From assembly GCF_036010665.1 (NCBI RefSeq), contig NZ_CP108581.1, positions 6,505,501 through 6,569,500 of the forward strand: a stretch of DNA of 64,000 nucleotides, read 5' to 3'. Under the pieces are notes generated by a model that was not told where the DNA came from, searched no databases, and saw nothing but the letters and a program-made list of their open reading frames with translations. The position numbers and the translations under genes are program-made. Below are positions 8,883 to 17,408 of this stretch, piece by piece (positions within the stretch are counted from its first letter, which is position 1; each line of letters opens with the position of its first letter). The DNA comes from Microbispora sp. NBC_01189 (GTDB lineage Bacteria; Actinomycetota; Actinomycetes; Streptosporangiales; Streptosporangiaceae).

Positions 8883-9046
8883 AGCGTCGCGACCGCCCTG
8901 CCGATCGTGCCGGCCTGCGCGGGCACGGTGGTGGACAGGCCGACGGCGACGCCCTGGCCGCTCGCGGCGAGCCCGAGACCCATCGGGGGGACCTGGAGCC
9001 GGCTGCGGCCCAGCGGCCGCCGGAGCATCTCGTGCGCGTCGCCCAA
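8876..9046 (-). CDS. small ORF of unknown function (possible remnant)
   Basis: This 56-codon frame has high-GC third positions and GGAGGT about 10 nt before a TTG at 9046; an in-frame ATG is at 9028. Residues RPLGRSRLQVPPMGLG resemble the N-terminus of aldo/keto reductases, but the remainder (GQGVAVGLSTTVPAQAG) does not continue that family. It may be a small gene in its own right or the remnant of one. It ends in a CTAG shared with the duplicated Sir2 stop, the same arrangement seen at two other convergent gene pairs here. It diverges from the polyprenyl synthase gene. Confidence 0.35.
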   Translation of the reverse strand: MGDAHEMLRRPLGRSRLQVPPMGLGLAASGQGVAVGLSTTVPAQAGTIGRAVATLF

Positions 9047-9127
9047 CGTTAGTGGACCTCCGCGATCGGGTACGCCGACAGGCCCCGGCCTGCCTGACGA
9101 CGCACCCGAGCCAGAGGCGGTGGGAGC

Positions 9128-10201
9128 ATGACGGAACCGGTGGCGGCGCGTCCGTGCGCCGCGGACGTGCTCGCCCGTACGCGCGACCTGCTCGATCCCG
9201 CGCTGCGCCGCGCGGTGGGGACGTTGCCGCCGTCGATGCGCCGCGTGGCCGGCTACCACTTCGGCTGGTGGGACGCCCGGGGGCGGCCGGCCGGCGGCGG
9301 GGGTGGCCCAATGGGTGGCCCAGTGGGTGGCGGAGTGGGTGGCGCAGCGGGTGGCAAGGCGCTGCGGCCGGCGTTCACGCTGCTGGCGGCGGAGGGCGCC
9401 GGGGGAGAGCCGCTGGCGGCGCTGCCCGCCGCCGTCGCGGTGGAACTGGTGCACAACTTCTCGCTGATCCACGACGACGTGATGGACGGCGACCCGGTCC
9501 GCCGGCACCGGCCCACCGCCTGGGCCGTGTTCGGGCGCGCCCAGGCGATCCTGGCCGGCGACTCGCTGCTGGCGCTGGCCTTCGCCGTGCTCGCCACCGG
9601 AACCGACGGCGGGCCGGACGGCGTGCCGGTGCTGGCCGGGCGCGTCCAGTCGCTGCTGGACGGCCAGAGCGCCGATGTCGGCTTCGAGGAGCGCGCCGAG
9701 GTGGGCCTGGAGGAGTGCGTGCGGATGGCGGAGGGCAAGACCGCCGCCCTCTTCGGGTGCGCCTGCGCCCTCGGCGCGGCGTACGGCGGCGCCACCCCGA
9801 GCCAGTCCCTGCTGCTGGAAGCGTTCGGCGAACGCGTGGGACTGGCCTTCCAGATCCTGGACGACCTGCTCGGCATCTGGGGCGATCCGGCGGTCACCGG
9901 CAAACCGGTTCATTCCGACCTGCGCAACCGGAAGAAGTCCCTGCCGGTCGTCGCCGCGCTGACCTCGGGCACCCCGGCGGGCGCGGCGCTCGCCGCCCTG
10001 TTCCGCCGTCCCCTCGCGGAGCCCGATCTGGCGCGGACGGCGCGACTGGTGGAGGAGGCGGGCGGTCGTGCCTGGAGCCTCGCCAGGGTGGACGGCCTGC
10101 TGGCCGAGGCGCTGGAGTCGCTGCGGGCGGCGGGGCTGGCGCCGGAGGCGGCCGCGGGGCTGGAGGCACTGGCCCGGCTGGCCGCCGACCGCGATCACTG
10201 A
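9128..10201 (+). CDS. polyprenyl diphosphate synthase
   Basis: This 357-residue trans-isoprenyl diphosphate synthase has the first aspartate-rich motif HDDVMDGD (116-122) and the second QILDDLLGIWGD (about 242-253), plus a GKALRP substrate motif. It condenses isopentenyl diphosphate with allylic diphosphates; chain length cannot be fixed by eye. The hopanoid cluster 9 kb away lacks such an enzyme, so this could supply its farnesyl diphosphate, although related actinobacterial synthases also occur as cargo of family 2 encapsulins and no shell gene is seen here. Residues 57-76 are a Gly-rich insert made of a 12-bp tandem repeat (9301-9355) placed just before the conserved GK. Confidence 0.92.
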   Translation: MTEPVAARPCAADVLARTRDLLDPALRRAVGTLPPSMRRVAGYHFGWWDARGRPAGGGGGPMGGPVGGGVGGAAGGKALRPAFTLLAAEGAGGEPLAALPAAVAVELVHNFSLIHDDVMDGDPVRRHRPTAWAVFGRAQAILAGDSLLALAFAVLATGTDGGPDGVPVLAGRVQSLLDGQSADVGFEERAEVGLEECVRMAEGKTAALFGCACALGAAYGGATPSQSLLLEAFGERVGLAFQILDDLLGIWGDPAVTGKPVHSDLRNRKKSLPVVAALTSGTPAGAALAALFRRPLAEPDLARTARLVEEAGGRAWSLARVDGLLAEALESLRAAGLAPEAAAGLEALARLAADRDH

Positions 10202-10215
10202 CCTGCTCGGCGCGC

Positions 10216-11265
10216 TCAGCCGAAGGTGAGCACGACCTTCACGTCGTCCTCCCGCCTGTCGTACGCCCCCGCGTATCGGTCCAGGGGCATCCGCCGGGAG
10301 ATCAGCCGGGCGAGCCAGTCGGGGTTCGACACGGCGAGGGCGCCGGCCGCCGCGGTGAAGTGGCGCAGGTTCGAGTCGATCGTCCCGATGACGACGGCGT
10401 TCTCCAGGACCATCTCGCGGTTGAGCGTGCCCACGTCCACGGTGATCCGGCGGGAGCCGGGGGTGACCCCGGTCAGGCAGACGATCCCGTACGGGCCGAT
10501 CGCGGAGAGGGCGCCGGTGAAGACCTCGGCCGCGCCGCAGGCCTCGACGACCACGTCCGGCTGGAGCGCGGTCACGACGTCCTCGATCCAGCCCGTGTGG
10601 TAGGTCGCGCCGAGATCGGCGACCAGCGCCGGTTTGGGCCCGCTCTTGACGAAGTCGAACACGTGCACGTCGAGACCACGCTGGACCCCGAGCAGCGCGG
10701 CGAGCAGGCCGAACGGTCCCGCGCCGGTGACCAGCACCCGGCGCGGCTCGAACCAGGACCGTGTCCCGACCTTCTCGATCTGCTCCCAGGCCTTGGCGAC
10801 CACCGACGCCGGCTGCAGCAGCACGCCCGTCTCGCCGAGGCCCGAGTCGAGCCGTACGGCGCAGGCCGTCTCCACGCACCACGCCTCGCTCGCGTAGCCG
10901 TCGAGTTCCTTCAGCCCCCGCATGGTGTATCGCCCGTTGCGGCACATGTCGGGCTCACCGTGAGCGCAGGCAACGCACGGCACCGGATCCGGGTAGCGCA
11001 CCAGGCCCACGACGAGGTCGCCGGGGGAGAAGCCGGAACCGGCGGGGGCCTGCCGTACGCGGCCGAGGGACTCGTGCCCGATGACCAGCCGCTCCCGGCC
11101 CGGCGGGGCCCAGCCGTAGTCGCCGGCGACGACCTCCCTGTCGGTGCCGCACACGCCGACGGCGACGCTCTCGACGAGGAGCTCACCGGTTCCGGGCACG
11201 GGGTCGGGCATCTCGGTCAGCGCCAGCGAGCCGGCCCGGCGCGGGACGACGGTGAGCGCGCGCAT
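10216..11265 (-). CDS. zinc-dependent medium-chain dehydrogenase, glucose dehydrogenase type
   Basis: This 349-residue MDR enzyme has a GroES-like domain with VGVCGTDREV and GHESLGRV, a cysteine-containing loop (PCVACAHGEPDMCRNGRY) and a Rossmann fold (VLVTGAGPFGLLAALLG). The DMCRNG segment and LDGYASEAW resemble archaeal and actinobacterial glucose 1-dehydrogenases. Oxidation of an aldose with NAD(P) is likely, but the substrate is an inference. It is cytosolic. It stands alone: the polyprenyl synthase converges on it from one side and the response regulator lies upstream on the same strand. Confidence 0.85.
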   Translation of the reverse strand: MRALTVVPRRAGSLALTEMPDPVPGTGELLVESVAVGVCGTDREVVAGDYGWAPPGRERLVIGHESLGRVRQAPAGSGFSPGDLVVGLVRYPDPVPCVACAHGEPDMCRNGRYTMRGLKELDGYASEAWCVETACAVRLDSGLGETGVLLQPASVVAKAWEQIEKVGTRSWFEPRRVLVTGAGPFGLLAALLGVQRGLDVHVFDFVKSGPKPALVADLGATYHTGWIEDVVTALQPDVVVEACGAAEVFTGALSAIGPYGIVCLTGVTPGSRRITVDVGTLNREMVLENAVVIGTIDSNLRHFTAAAGALAVSNPDWLARLISRRMPLDRYAGAYDRREDDVKVVLTFG

Positions 11266-11320
11266 GACGCACTCCTTCCCCGGGCTGGTGGGGAGAGCAC
11301 CAAGGGCAGGGAAAATGTGC

Positions 11321-12031
11321 TCAGCCCCCCGGGACGTCGTCGAGCAGTCCGGCGTCGTGGACCAGCAGTGCGATCTGCACGCGGTTGCCCAGCCCGAGCT
11401 TGGCGAGGATGCTCGACACGTGCGTTTTCACGGTCGGGAGGCTGAGGTGGAGCAGCGCGGCGATCTCGGCGTTCGGCCTGCCCTGCCCGACCGCCACGGC
11501 GATCTCCCGTTCCCGGTCGTTCAGCGGCGCCAGGCGCTCCTGCGCCCGGGTCCGCCGCAGGTCCCGGCCCGACCCGGCCACCCGGGCGATGAGCCGCCGG
11601 GTCACCGCCGGGGACAGCACCGGGTGGCCGCGGGCCACCCGGCGGACGGCCTCGACGATCTCGTGCGGCGGGGTGTCCTTCAGCAGGAACCCGGCGGCCC
11701 CCGCGCGCAGGGCGCGCAGCACGTGCTCGTCGGCGTCGAAGGTGGTCAGCACGATCACCTCGGGCGCGCCGTCGCGGGCGCGTAGCGCCTCGGTCGCGGC
11801 CAGGCCGTCCATGACGGGCATCCGGATGTCCATCAGCACCACGTCGGGGTGGTGCAGGCGGGTCAGCGGCAGGACCTCCGCGCCGTCTCCCGCCTCGGCG
11901 ACGACGCGGAGGTCCGCCGCGCCGCCGAGCATCATCACGAGGCCGGCCCGGACGAGGGGGTCGTCGTCGGCGATGAGCACGCCGATGGGCACGCCTGTGG
12001 GTGCGGGGCAGGGCGAGATCATGCGCGCCAT
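11321..12031 (-). CDS. LuxR/NarL-family response regulator
   Basis: This 236-residue regulator has a receiver domain (about 16-135) with phospho-acceptor D68 in VVLMDIRMP, acidic pocket ADDD, and lysine in LLKDTP. The C-terminal LuxR helix-turn-helix (about 165-225) reads LNDREREIAVAVGQG and LSLPTVKTHVSSILAKL. ATG 12031 overlaps the TAA of the histidine kinase by one base (TAATG), so the pair is translationally coupled. Targets are unknown; the divergent membrane-protein genes at 13480-14855 are the nearest candidates. Confidence 0.93.
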   Translation of the reverse strand: MARMISPCPAPTGVPIGVLIADDDPLVRAGLVMMLGGAADLRVVAEAGDGAEVLPLTRLHHPDVVLMDIRMPVMDGLAATEALRARDGAPEVIVLTTFDADEHVLRALRAGAAGFLLKDTPPHEIVEAVRRVARGHPVLSPAVTRRLIARVAGSGRDLRRTRAQERLAPLNDREREIAVAVGQGRPNAEIAALLHLSLPTVKTHVSSILAKLGLGNRVQIALLVHDAGLLDDVPGG

Positions 12032-13299
12032 TATGCGGGCCACGGTAGCCAGGCCCGCACGTGCCAGCCACCCGGGCCGGTGCCGCCGTCCCGGCGCACG
12101 GGCCCGTGCTCCAGCCGTCCTCCGGCCAGGGTGACGCGCTCGGCCAGGCCGGCGAGCCCGTGACCGCTGCCTCCGCTGCCTCCGCCGCCTCCGGTCTCCG
12201 GCCGGCCTGCGGCGGGGGTGTCGTTGACCACCTCGATCGTCAGGCCCTCGCCGGGCGCCCCCGCCAGCCGCAGGCGGACCTCCGCCCCCGGCGCGTGCCT
12301 GCGCGCGTTGGTGAGCGCCTCCTGCACGACGCGGTACGCGGTGTGACCCGTCCGGCCCGGGACGGTCTCCCGGGGCCGTCCGCCGAGTTCGTCGCGCAGC
12401 CGCACCCGCATGCCGGCCTCGCCCGACTCCGCCAGCAGCCGGTCCAGATCGGCCAGGCCCGGCGGGCCGGGCCGCGTGGTCGCGGCCTCCTCTCCGTACG
12501 GGTCGCCGTGGGAGCCGCCGTACGGGTCTCCGGATGTGCCGCCGGAGGGGGCGCGCAGCACGCCGATCACCTCGCGCAGGTCCTGCAACGCCTGGTGCGC
12601 GCTCTCCCTGATGACCCGCGCCGCGCGGGCGACGTCGGCGGGGTCGGCGCCGGGGTTGAACTCCAGCGCTCCCGCGTGCACGCTCAGCAGGGACAACCGG
12701 TGCCCGAGCACGTCGTGCATCTCCCGGGCGAGGGCCTCGCGGACCAGGTGCTGCGCCTGCTCGGCCCGCAGTCTCGCCTCCGTCTCCATCCGGGCCGCGT
12801 GGTCGCGCTGCGCCAGCACCAGGCGGCGCCGGTGGTGGACGAACAACCCCCAGCCGGCCGCCGCGCCCTGCAGGGCCAGGCCCAGCATCAACGTCGCGAG
12901 CGGCGGCATGCCCGGTTCGGGACGCAGCCACGTGAACACGACCGCGGCCAGCACGCTGAACGCGAACACCCCCCCGGAGATCCGGGGACGCCGGTGGACC
13001 GCCACCGAGAAGAGCGCGGCCAGCATCGGGCCCGCGACCATCTCGAAGACGGCCGACAGCGCGACGAGCGTCACCGCGAGCCCGACCGGCCATCGTCGGC
13101 GCAGCCACAGCGCGGCGCAGCCGAGCGCGCCCGCGACCTGGTCGAGGGGGAACAGCCACCCGGGCGGCAGCGGCGCGGTGCCGAGGCGGTCCGCCGACAT
13201 GAGGAACGCGAACGCCGCGGCGAGCAGGAACATCGTCGTGTCCACGAGCCGGTCGCGCCGGGTTCGCCGGTGCCGGGGGGCGGCGGCGGAGGGGTTCAT
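12031..13299 (-). CDS. sensor histidine kinase, NarL-type (HisKA_3)
   Basis: This 422-residue membrane kinase has four or five hydrophobic segments in residues 20-155, then a HisKA_3 helix with phospho-acceptor H195 in AREMHDVLGHRLS. The ATPase domain has VVQEALTNARRHA and GHGLAGLAERV. It lacks a large sensory domain, so the membrane part probably senses the signal. A linker between the two catalytic parts carries a 24-bp duplication (12494-12541) encoding SGDPYGGSHGDPYG. ATG 13299 starts just before basic residues and the first membrane helix. It diverges from small membrane-protein genes at 13480, a common partner arrangement. Confidence 0.92.
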   Translation of the reverse strand: MNPSAAAPRHRRTRRDRLVDTTMFLLAAAFAFLMSADRLGTAPLPPGWLFPLDQVAGALGCAALWLRRRWPVGLAVTLVALSAVFEMVAGPMLAALFSVAVHRRPRISGGVFAFSVLAAVVFTWLRPEPGMPPLATLMLGLALQGAAAGWGLFVHHRRRLVLAQRDHAARMETEARLRAEQAQHLVREALAREMHDVLGHRLSLLSVHAGALEFNPGADPADVARAARVIRESAHQALQDLREVIGVLRAPSGGTSGDPYGGSHGDPYGEEAATTRPGPPGLADLDRLLAESGEAGMRVRLRDELGGRPRETVPGRTGHTAYRVVQEALTNARRHAPGAEVRLRLAGAPGEGLTIEVVNDTPAAGRPETGGGGGSGGSGHGLAGLAERVTLAGGRLEHGPVRRDGGTGPGGWHVRAWLPWPA

Positions 13300-13479
13300 A
13301 TGCCCCGCAGCGTACGTCCTCCGGGGAGGCGCGCCCACGCGGCGCCGCGAAGTCGATACCGAGGTCGGGGGGCGTCCGACTTTGGTCGGAGGGCACGCCG
13401 CGCGCCGGCGACCTTCGCCGGACGGAAGGATGCCGACGCCCGATGCCCGGTGGCCTCGCCGGTCCCTAGCGTCGGCGTC

Positions 13480-13713
13480 ATGCGCAAGGCCGTCCAACTC
13501 GCCGGGGCGTTCCTGGTCGCCGCGGGAATCAGCGGAACCATCGACCACCTGGCCGTTCAGCCCTTCTACGGAGCGATCCTCAACGTCTTCAACCGGCAGG
13601 TCATCCCGCGCCTCGCCTTCCTGACCGGCTACGAGGTGTACGCGAACCTGCTCGTCGCGGTCGTCGGCGTCGTCGTGTTCGCCGCCGCTTCGAGACGTGA
13701 TGAGGAGGCGTGA
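13480..13713 (+). CDS. small membrane protein (two predicted helices)
   Basis: This 77-residue protein has two hydrophobic stretches, about residues 5-20 (VQLAGAFLVAAGISG) and 50-68 (ANLLVAVVGVVVFAAA). I do not recognise the family. It is divergent from the histidine kinase and its TGA overlaps the ATG of the next gene (TGATG), with GAGGAGGC inside its last codons serving as ribosome site for that gene. The arrangement suggests a two-gene membrane operon possibly regulated by the adjacent two-component system. Confidence 0.75.
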   Translation: MRKAVQLAGAFLVAAGISGTIDHLAVQPFYGAILNVFNRQVIPRLAFLTGYEVYANLLVAVVGVVVFAAASRRDEEA

Positions 13714-14855
13714 TGAGGAACGTGATGAGAACGCCTGACGCGCGCCGGGCCCGCTGGTCGCTCGCGGCCGGACTGGTGGTGCTGTCGCCGATCTGCGCCG
13801 AGTACCTCGCCGGTTACGACGACAGCACCGGCGATCCGTTCGTGCTGGCCGCCAGCCTGATGATCTTCAGCCCGTTGTACGGCGCGCCCGCGTTGCTGAT
13901 CCGCGAGACGGCCCGCCGGCTGGGGATGCGCTGGCCGGGGATCCTCGCCCTCGCTGCCGCCTTCGGCGTGCTGCAGGCGGCTGTCGTCGACCAGTCCCTG
14001 TTCAGCGAGGGCTACCGGGACATCCCGTACTGGGAGGAGATGATCCGTCCGACGTACGTCGAGCCCCTGGGGCTGGCGGCCCACACCGCGCTGGCCTTCG
14101 TCGCGGGCCACGCGATCTGGAGCTTCGGCGCGCCGATCGCGCTGACCGAGGCGCTGGCGCACCGGCTGCCTACACCCTGGCTGCGTACGCCCCGGCTGTC
14201 GCGTACGCCCTGCCTGTCGCGTACGCCATGGCTGCGCGCGCCCGGGCTGGTCGTCACCGCGGCGCTGTACCTCGCGGCGGCGACGCTGGTGCTGCGCGAC
14301 CATCTGCGGACCGAGCCCGACCACGCCTCGGCGGCCCAGATCGGGGGCGCGCTGGCCGTCGCCGCGCTGCTGGCGCTCCTCGCGCTTGTCCCCGCCGTCC
14401 GGCGCCGGCCTGTGCTTCCCGACCCTCCTGTGCTTCCCGATCCTATGACCAGCGCGGCTGTGCTTCCCGGCCCTCCTGTGCTTCCCGGTCCTTCCGCGGC
14501 GTCACGGCGCCCGCCCCGGCCGATCGCCGTCGCGGCGGCCGGCCTGGTGGCGGGCCTCGGGTTCGACCTCCTGCCCGCGACCTGGGCCGGGGTCGCGGCC
14601 GTGCTCGCCCTGCTGGCCCTGACCGCCGCCGTGGCCGACCGGCCGGCCCGCTCGCCGGAGGGGACCGGACGCCACGTCGCCGCGCTCGCCGCCGGAGCCC
14701 TGACCGCACGCACGATCGTCGGGTTCTTCGTGGTGCCGCTGGGCGATGTCGCGCCGGTCGCGAAGTATGCGCACAACGTCGCCTTCCTCACCGGCGCGGT
14801 GCTGCTCGGCGTGCTCGCCACGCGGCGGCGCGGCGGCGCGGGCGAGGGCGGATGA
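13713..14855 (+). CDS. multi-pass membrane protein of unknown function
   Basis: This 380-residue hydrophobic protein has about eight predicted membrane segments. Early conserved-looking residues include ICAEYLAGYDDSTGDP and LLIRETARRLGMRWPGI, a pattern I associate with uncharacterised actinobacterial membrane proteins. Two loops contain tandem duplications: an LRTPRLSRTPCLSRTP stretch near 14170-14230 and PVLPDPPVLPDP near 14410-14490. ATG 13713 is one base into the previous stop codon and is preceded by GAGGAGGC; a GTG at 13710 is the alternative. Function is unknown. Confidence 0.75.
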   Translation: MRNVMRTPDARRARWSLAAGLVVLSPICAEYLAGYDDSTGDPFVLAASLMIFSPLYGAPALLIRETARRLGMRWPGILALAAAFGVLQAAVVDQSLFSEGYRDIPYWEEMIRPTYVEPLGLAAHTALAFVAGHAIWSFGAPIALTEALAHRLPTPWLRTPRLSRTPCLSRTPWLRAPGLVVTAALYLAAATLVLRDHLRTEPDHASAAQIGGALAVAALLALLALVPAVRRRPVLPDPPVLPDPMTSAAVLPGPPVLPGPSAASRRPPRPIAVAAAGLVAGLGFDLLPATWAGVAAVLALLALTAAVADRPARSPEGTGRHVAALAAGALTARTIVGFFVVPLGDVAPVAKYAHNVAFLTGAVLLGVLATRRRGGAGEGG

Positions 14856-14889
14856 GCCGGGGCGTGTCACCCCGCCGCCGGTCCCTCCG

Positions 14890-14925
14890 TCATCCCTCCG
14901 CTCATCCCTCCGCTCATCCCTCCGC
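14890..14925. repeat. 12-bp tandem repeat carrying three in-frame stops of the ligase gene
   Basis: Three perfect copies of tcatccctccgc start at 14890, 14902 and 14914. On the minus strand each copy begins or ends with TGA in the ligase frame, so the gene has stops at 14914, 14902 and 14890. The unit also reads GGAGGGATGA on the minus strand, resembling a ribosome site plus ATG. Confidence 0.95.
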
Positions 14926-15906
14926 GCGGACGACCTCGCCGGGGTCCTTGTCGTCGCGCAGGCCCCGCCAGGAGGGATGGCGCAGCCGTCCCTCGCCGGT
15001 CCACTCGGCGAACTGCACCTCGCCGACCAGCACCGGCTCCACCCACCGGCACCCCCTGGCCTCCTCGCGGGTGATGCCGGAGAACGGGGGCGTGTCCCGC
15101 CGCAGCGGCGCCAGGCGCTCGGCGAGCCGCCGCAGCGCCTCGTCGGTGAAGCCGGTGCCGACACTCCCGGCGTACCGGAGCAGGCCGCCGTCGTTCACGC
15201 CCAGCAGCAGCGAGCCGATCGTGTCGGCGCGGCGGCCCTCCCCGGGCCGCCAGCCGCCGACCACGACCTCCTGGGTACGGACGTTCTTGACCTTCACCCA
15301 GTCGGGGGAGCGGCGGCCGGGCAGGTAGGCGGAGACGAGCCGTTTGGCGACGACGCCCTCCAGCCCCAGGCGGCGGGAGTCGGCCAGCGCCTGCTCCCCG
15401 CCGCCGGAGTAGTAGGGCGGGACGGCCCAGTGGCGCCCAGCGCGCACGAGGTCCTCCAGGACGCGCCGCCGTTCCGTGTAGGGCGCGCCGATCATGGTGC
15501 CGGCGCCGGCGTGCAGCACGTCGAACAGCAGGTACGTCACGGGAGTGGTGACCACCAGATGCCTGATCCTGAGCGGGTCGCGCTGGTGCATCCGCGGCTG
15601 GAGCGCCTCGAACGACGGCCTGCCCCGTTCGTCGAAGGCGACGATCTCCCCGTCGAGCACGGTCGACTGCCCGCCGGTCGCGCCGGCCAGCCCGGCGATC
15701 TCGGGATAGGCGGGGGTGATGGCCCTGCCGTTGCGGGAGACCAGCCGGAGCGTCCCGTCCTCGACGTAGCCGAGGGCGCGGACCCCGTCCCACTTCATCT
15801 CGTGCGCGTAGTCGCCCTGCGGCTCGGGCAGCGGCCCGAGCCGGGCCATCATCGGCGCGTACGCCGGAAGGGCGGCCATGCCCCGCTGGTACCCCGGCCG
15901 GTCCAT
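14914..15906 (-). CDS. ATP-dependent DNA ligase (LigC/LigD ligase-domain type)
   Basis: This 330-residue stand-alone ligase has the adenylation motif MKWDGVR with the nucleotide-accepting lysine near residue 38. Further motifs are SRNG, VLDGEIVAFDE, EGVVAKRL and WVKVKN, then an OB-fold ending in QFAEWTGEGRLRHPSW. This matches the ligase module of bacterial LigD and the small LigC enzymes of non-homologous end joining; no Ku or primase-polymerase gene is in the window. ATG 15906 is used; an ATG at 15879 would lose nine residues. The stop codon sits in a 12-bp triplication. Confidence 0.9.
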   Translation of the reverse strand: MDRPGYQRGMAALPAYAPMMARLGPLPEPQGDYAHEMKWDGVRALGYVEDGTLRLVSRNGRAITPAYPEIAGLAGATGGQSTVLDGEIVAFDERGRPSFEALQPRMHQRDPLRIRHLVVTTPVTYLLFDVLHAGAGTMIGAPYTERRRVLEDLVRAGRHWAVPPYYSGGGEQALADSRRLGLEGVVAKRLVSAYLPGRRSPDWVKVKNVRTQEVVVGGWRPGEGRRADTIGSLLLGVNDGGLLRYAGSVGTGFTDEALRRLAERLAPLRRDTPPFSGITREEARGCRWVEPVLVGEVQFAEWTGEGRLRHPSWRGLRDDKDPGEVVRAEG

Positions 15907-15945
15907 GGGTACCCACTGACCTGCGTAGACGTAGAGATTGAACGT

Positions 15946-16395
15946 CTAGGGAAGGATCTCCAAACGGACGTCAAGGCCCTCGTACAGGTAGGGGGACGGG
16001 GTGATGATCCGCCAGTCGCGGCGGGTGGCGTGGACGACGGCGTGGGCGGCCACGAGCACGTCGGCCAGGCCCGCGTCGGCCGCCGCGGGCCGGTGCCGGC
16101 GCAGGCTCGCCCTGATCGCCTGAGCGTACGGCCCGCCCTCGACCGCGTCGTCGGGCGACAGCGCGCCGGTGACGACCATCGACATGCGCAGGAAGCGTTC
16201 GAGGCGGAGCTGGATAGGGCCCAGCGAGAGGACCTGGACGGCGAGCGCGGGAACGAGGAGGGTGACGCCGTGCGCGGAGGACTGCCGCACGACCGCCCTG
16301 CCGTACATGCTCTTGCCCTCGATCAGGTGGACGACGGCGTCGAGGTCCAGCACGTGGCCGGACAGGACGCCGGCCGGTGGGACGGGGTCGGTCAC
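15946..16395 (-). CDS. PIN-domain toxin (putative)
   Basis: This 149-residue protein resembles VapC-type PIN ribonucleases: an early LDLDAVVHLIEG with the first acidic residue, a central region rich in alanine and acidic residues (AAADAGLADVLVAAHAV) and a C-terminal RDWRIITPSP with the usual strand. It probably cleaves RNA when free of antitoxin. GTG 16395 overlaps the TGA of the upstream RHH gene (GTGA), the coupling expected of toxin-antitoxin operons. The acidic residues are less canonical than in typical VapC, so activity is uncertain. Confidence 0.72.
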   Translation of the reverse strand: MTDPVPPAGVLSGHVLDLDAVVHLIEGKSMYGRAVVRQSSAHGVTLLVPALAVQVLSLGPIQLRLERFLRMSMVVTGALSPDDAVEGGPYAQAIRASLRRHRPAAADAGLADVLVAAHAVVHATRRDWRIITPSPYLYEGLDVRLEILP

Positions 16396-16625
16396 GCGGC
16401 GTCCGCCTTGGCGTCCCCGCCCATGAGGCGGGCCGCGCGGGCGCTGTCGTCGTCGGTGATGCCGTCCTGCCAGCCCGGCCCCCATAAGTCGGCCATGATG
16501 GCCAGGTCGCCCTGGACGCGCCGCCGCTCGCGCAGCGCCGCGGCGATGTAGGCCGAGGCGTTGCCGGACGCCTGCGCCTCGTCGGCCAGTTCGTCCGGCA
16601 AAGAGATCGTAATCTTCTTGGTCAT
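16392..16625 (-). CDS. ribbon-helix-helix antitoxin (putative)
   Basis: This 77-residue protein begins MTKKITISLPDELADEAQ, a classical ribbon-helix-helix strand followed by a helix, which forms a DNA-binding dimer. The tail (QDGITDDDSARAARLMGG) would bind the toxin. It is the first gene of a two-gene operon with the PIN gene, overlapping it by four bases. By analogy with VapB and CopG families it should neutralise the toxin and repress the shared promoter upstream of 16625. Confidence 0.8.
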   Translation of the reverse strand: MTKKITISLPDELADEAQASGNASAYIAAALRERRRVQGDLAIMADLWGPGWQDGITDDDSARAARLMGGDAKADAA

Positions 16626-16635
16626 ACTCGGAAGG

Positions 16636-17379
16636 CTACTCAGTCATACCGTCGATGGTCCACCGGTTCACGGAAAAGCGCCGCCCGGTGACAAGGTCGG
16701 GGAAGAACGCGTCCGCGAAGGCCTTCGCGATCGTGAACTCGCCGGCGACGCCGGGATGCAGGCCGTCGTAGGTGTCGGCGTACGGGTCGTAGACGGCGGC
16801 CAGGCCCACGGGGACCACGGGGGAGCGCGGCGTGGACAGCGCGGCCAGGAGGCCGGGCAGGCGGGCGTTGTACGCCTCGGTGATCCCCGGCAGATGCGGC
16901 AGGGAGGGCAGCGGCGTGCGACGGACCACGTCGGCCACGAGGAACCGCAGGTCCGGCCGCGCGGCGCGGGCCAGGCCCACGAACTCCGCGACGTGGGCGA
17001 GCAGGCGGTCGGGGCCGCTCACGCCCCAGGCCAGGTCGTTGAAGCCGAGCGCCACCAGGAGGTGGCCGGGCCGGTGCGCGGCGACGGCGTCCGCGATGTT
17101 CCGCCTGGCCTCCTCCATGAGGCGGCCCCAGCGGGCGTAGTGCCGGTCGCCGGGGAAGTCGATCCCCGGGCGGCAGCCGCCCGCCGGGGAGCGGTGCGCG
17201 TGAGGCGGGGAGCGGTGCGGGTGAGGCGGGGCGCGATACGCACGGGGCGGGGCGCGGGTGCCCGTCCACGGCCCGGTGAAGCGCACCGGCGCGCCCCGCG
17301 CGGCGAAGTGGCGGGCGAGCCGGTATCGCCATGTGTAGTCGCCGTCCGAGCCGTGGCTGAGCGAGTCGCCCACCACCAT
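16636..17379 (-). CDS. SGNH/GDSL-family hydrolase
   Basis: The 247-residue product starts MVVGDSLSHGSDG, the block I GDS motif with the nucleophilic serine. It also has GFNDLAWG (block III, Asn) and TYDGLHPG near the C-terminus (block V with catalytic Asp and His), so the catalytic set is complete. It is an esterase or lipase of unknown substrate. ATG 17379 leaves no signal peptide. The open frame runs further upstream, but that region belongs to the preceding membrane-protein gene. Residues about 46-65 are a His/Pro/Arg-rich insert made by a 21-bp tandem repeat (about 17184-17247), absent from normal SGNH folds. Confidence 0.85.
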   Translation of the reverse strand: MVVGDSLSHGSDGDYTWRYRLARHFAARGAPVRFTGPWTGTRAPPRAYRAPPHPHRSPPHAHRSPAGGCRPGIDFPGDRHYARWGRLMEEARRNIADAVAAHRPGHLLVALGFNDLAWGVSGPDRLLAHVAEFVGLARAARPDLRFLVADVVRRTPLPSLPHLPGITEAYNARLPGLLAALSTPRSPVVPVGLAAVYDPYADTYDGLHPGVAGEFTIAKAFADAFFPDLVTGRRFSVNRWTIDGMTE

Positions 17380-17408
17380 GATGGTGGCCGGGCACGTCGT
17401 CGGCCGCG

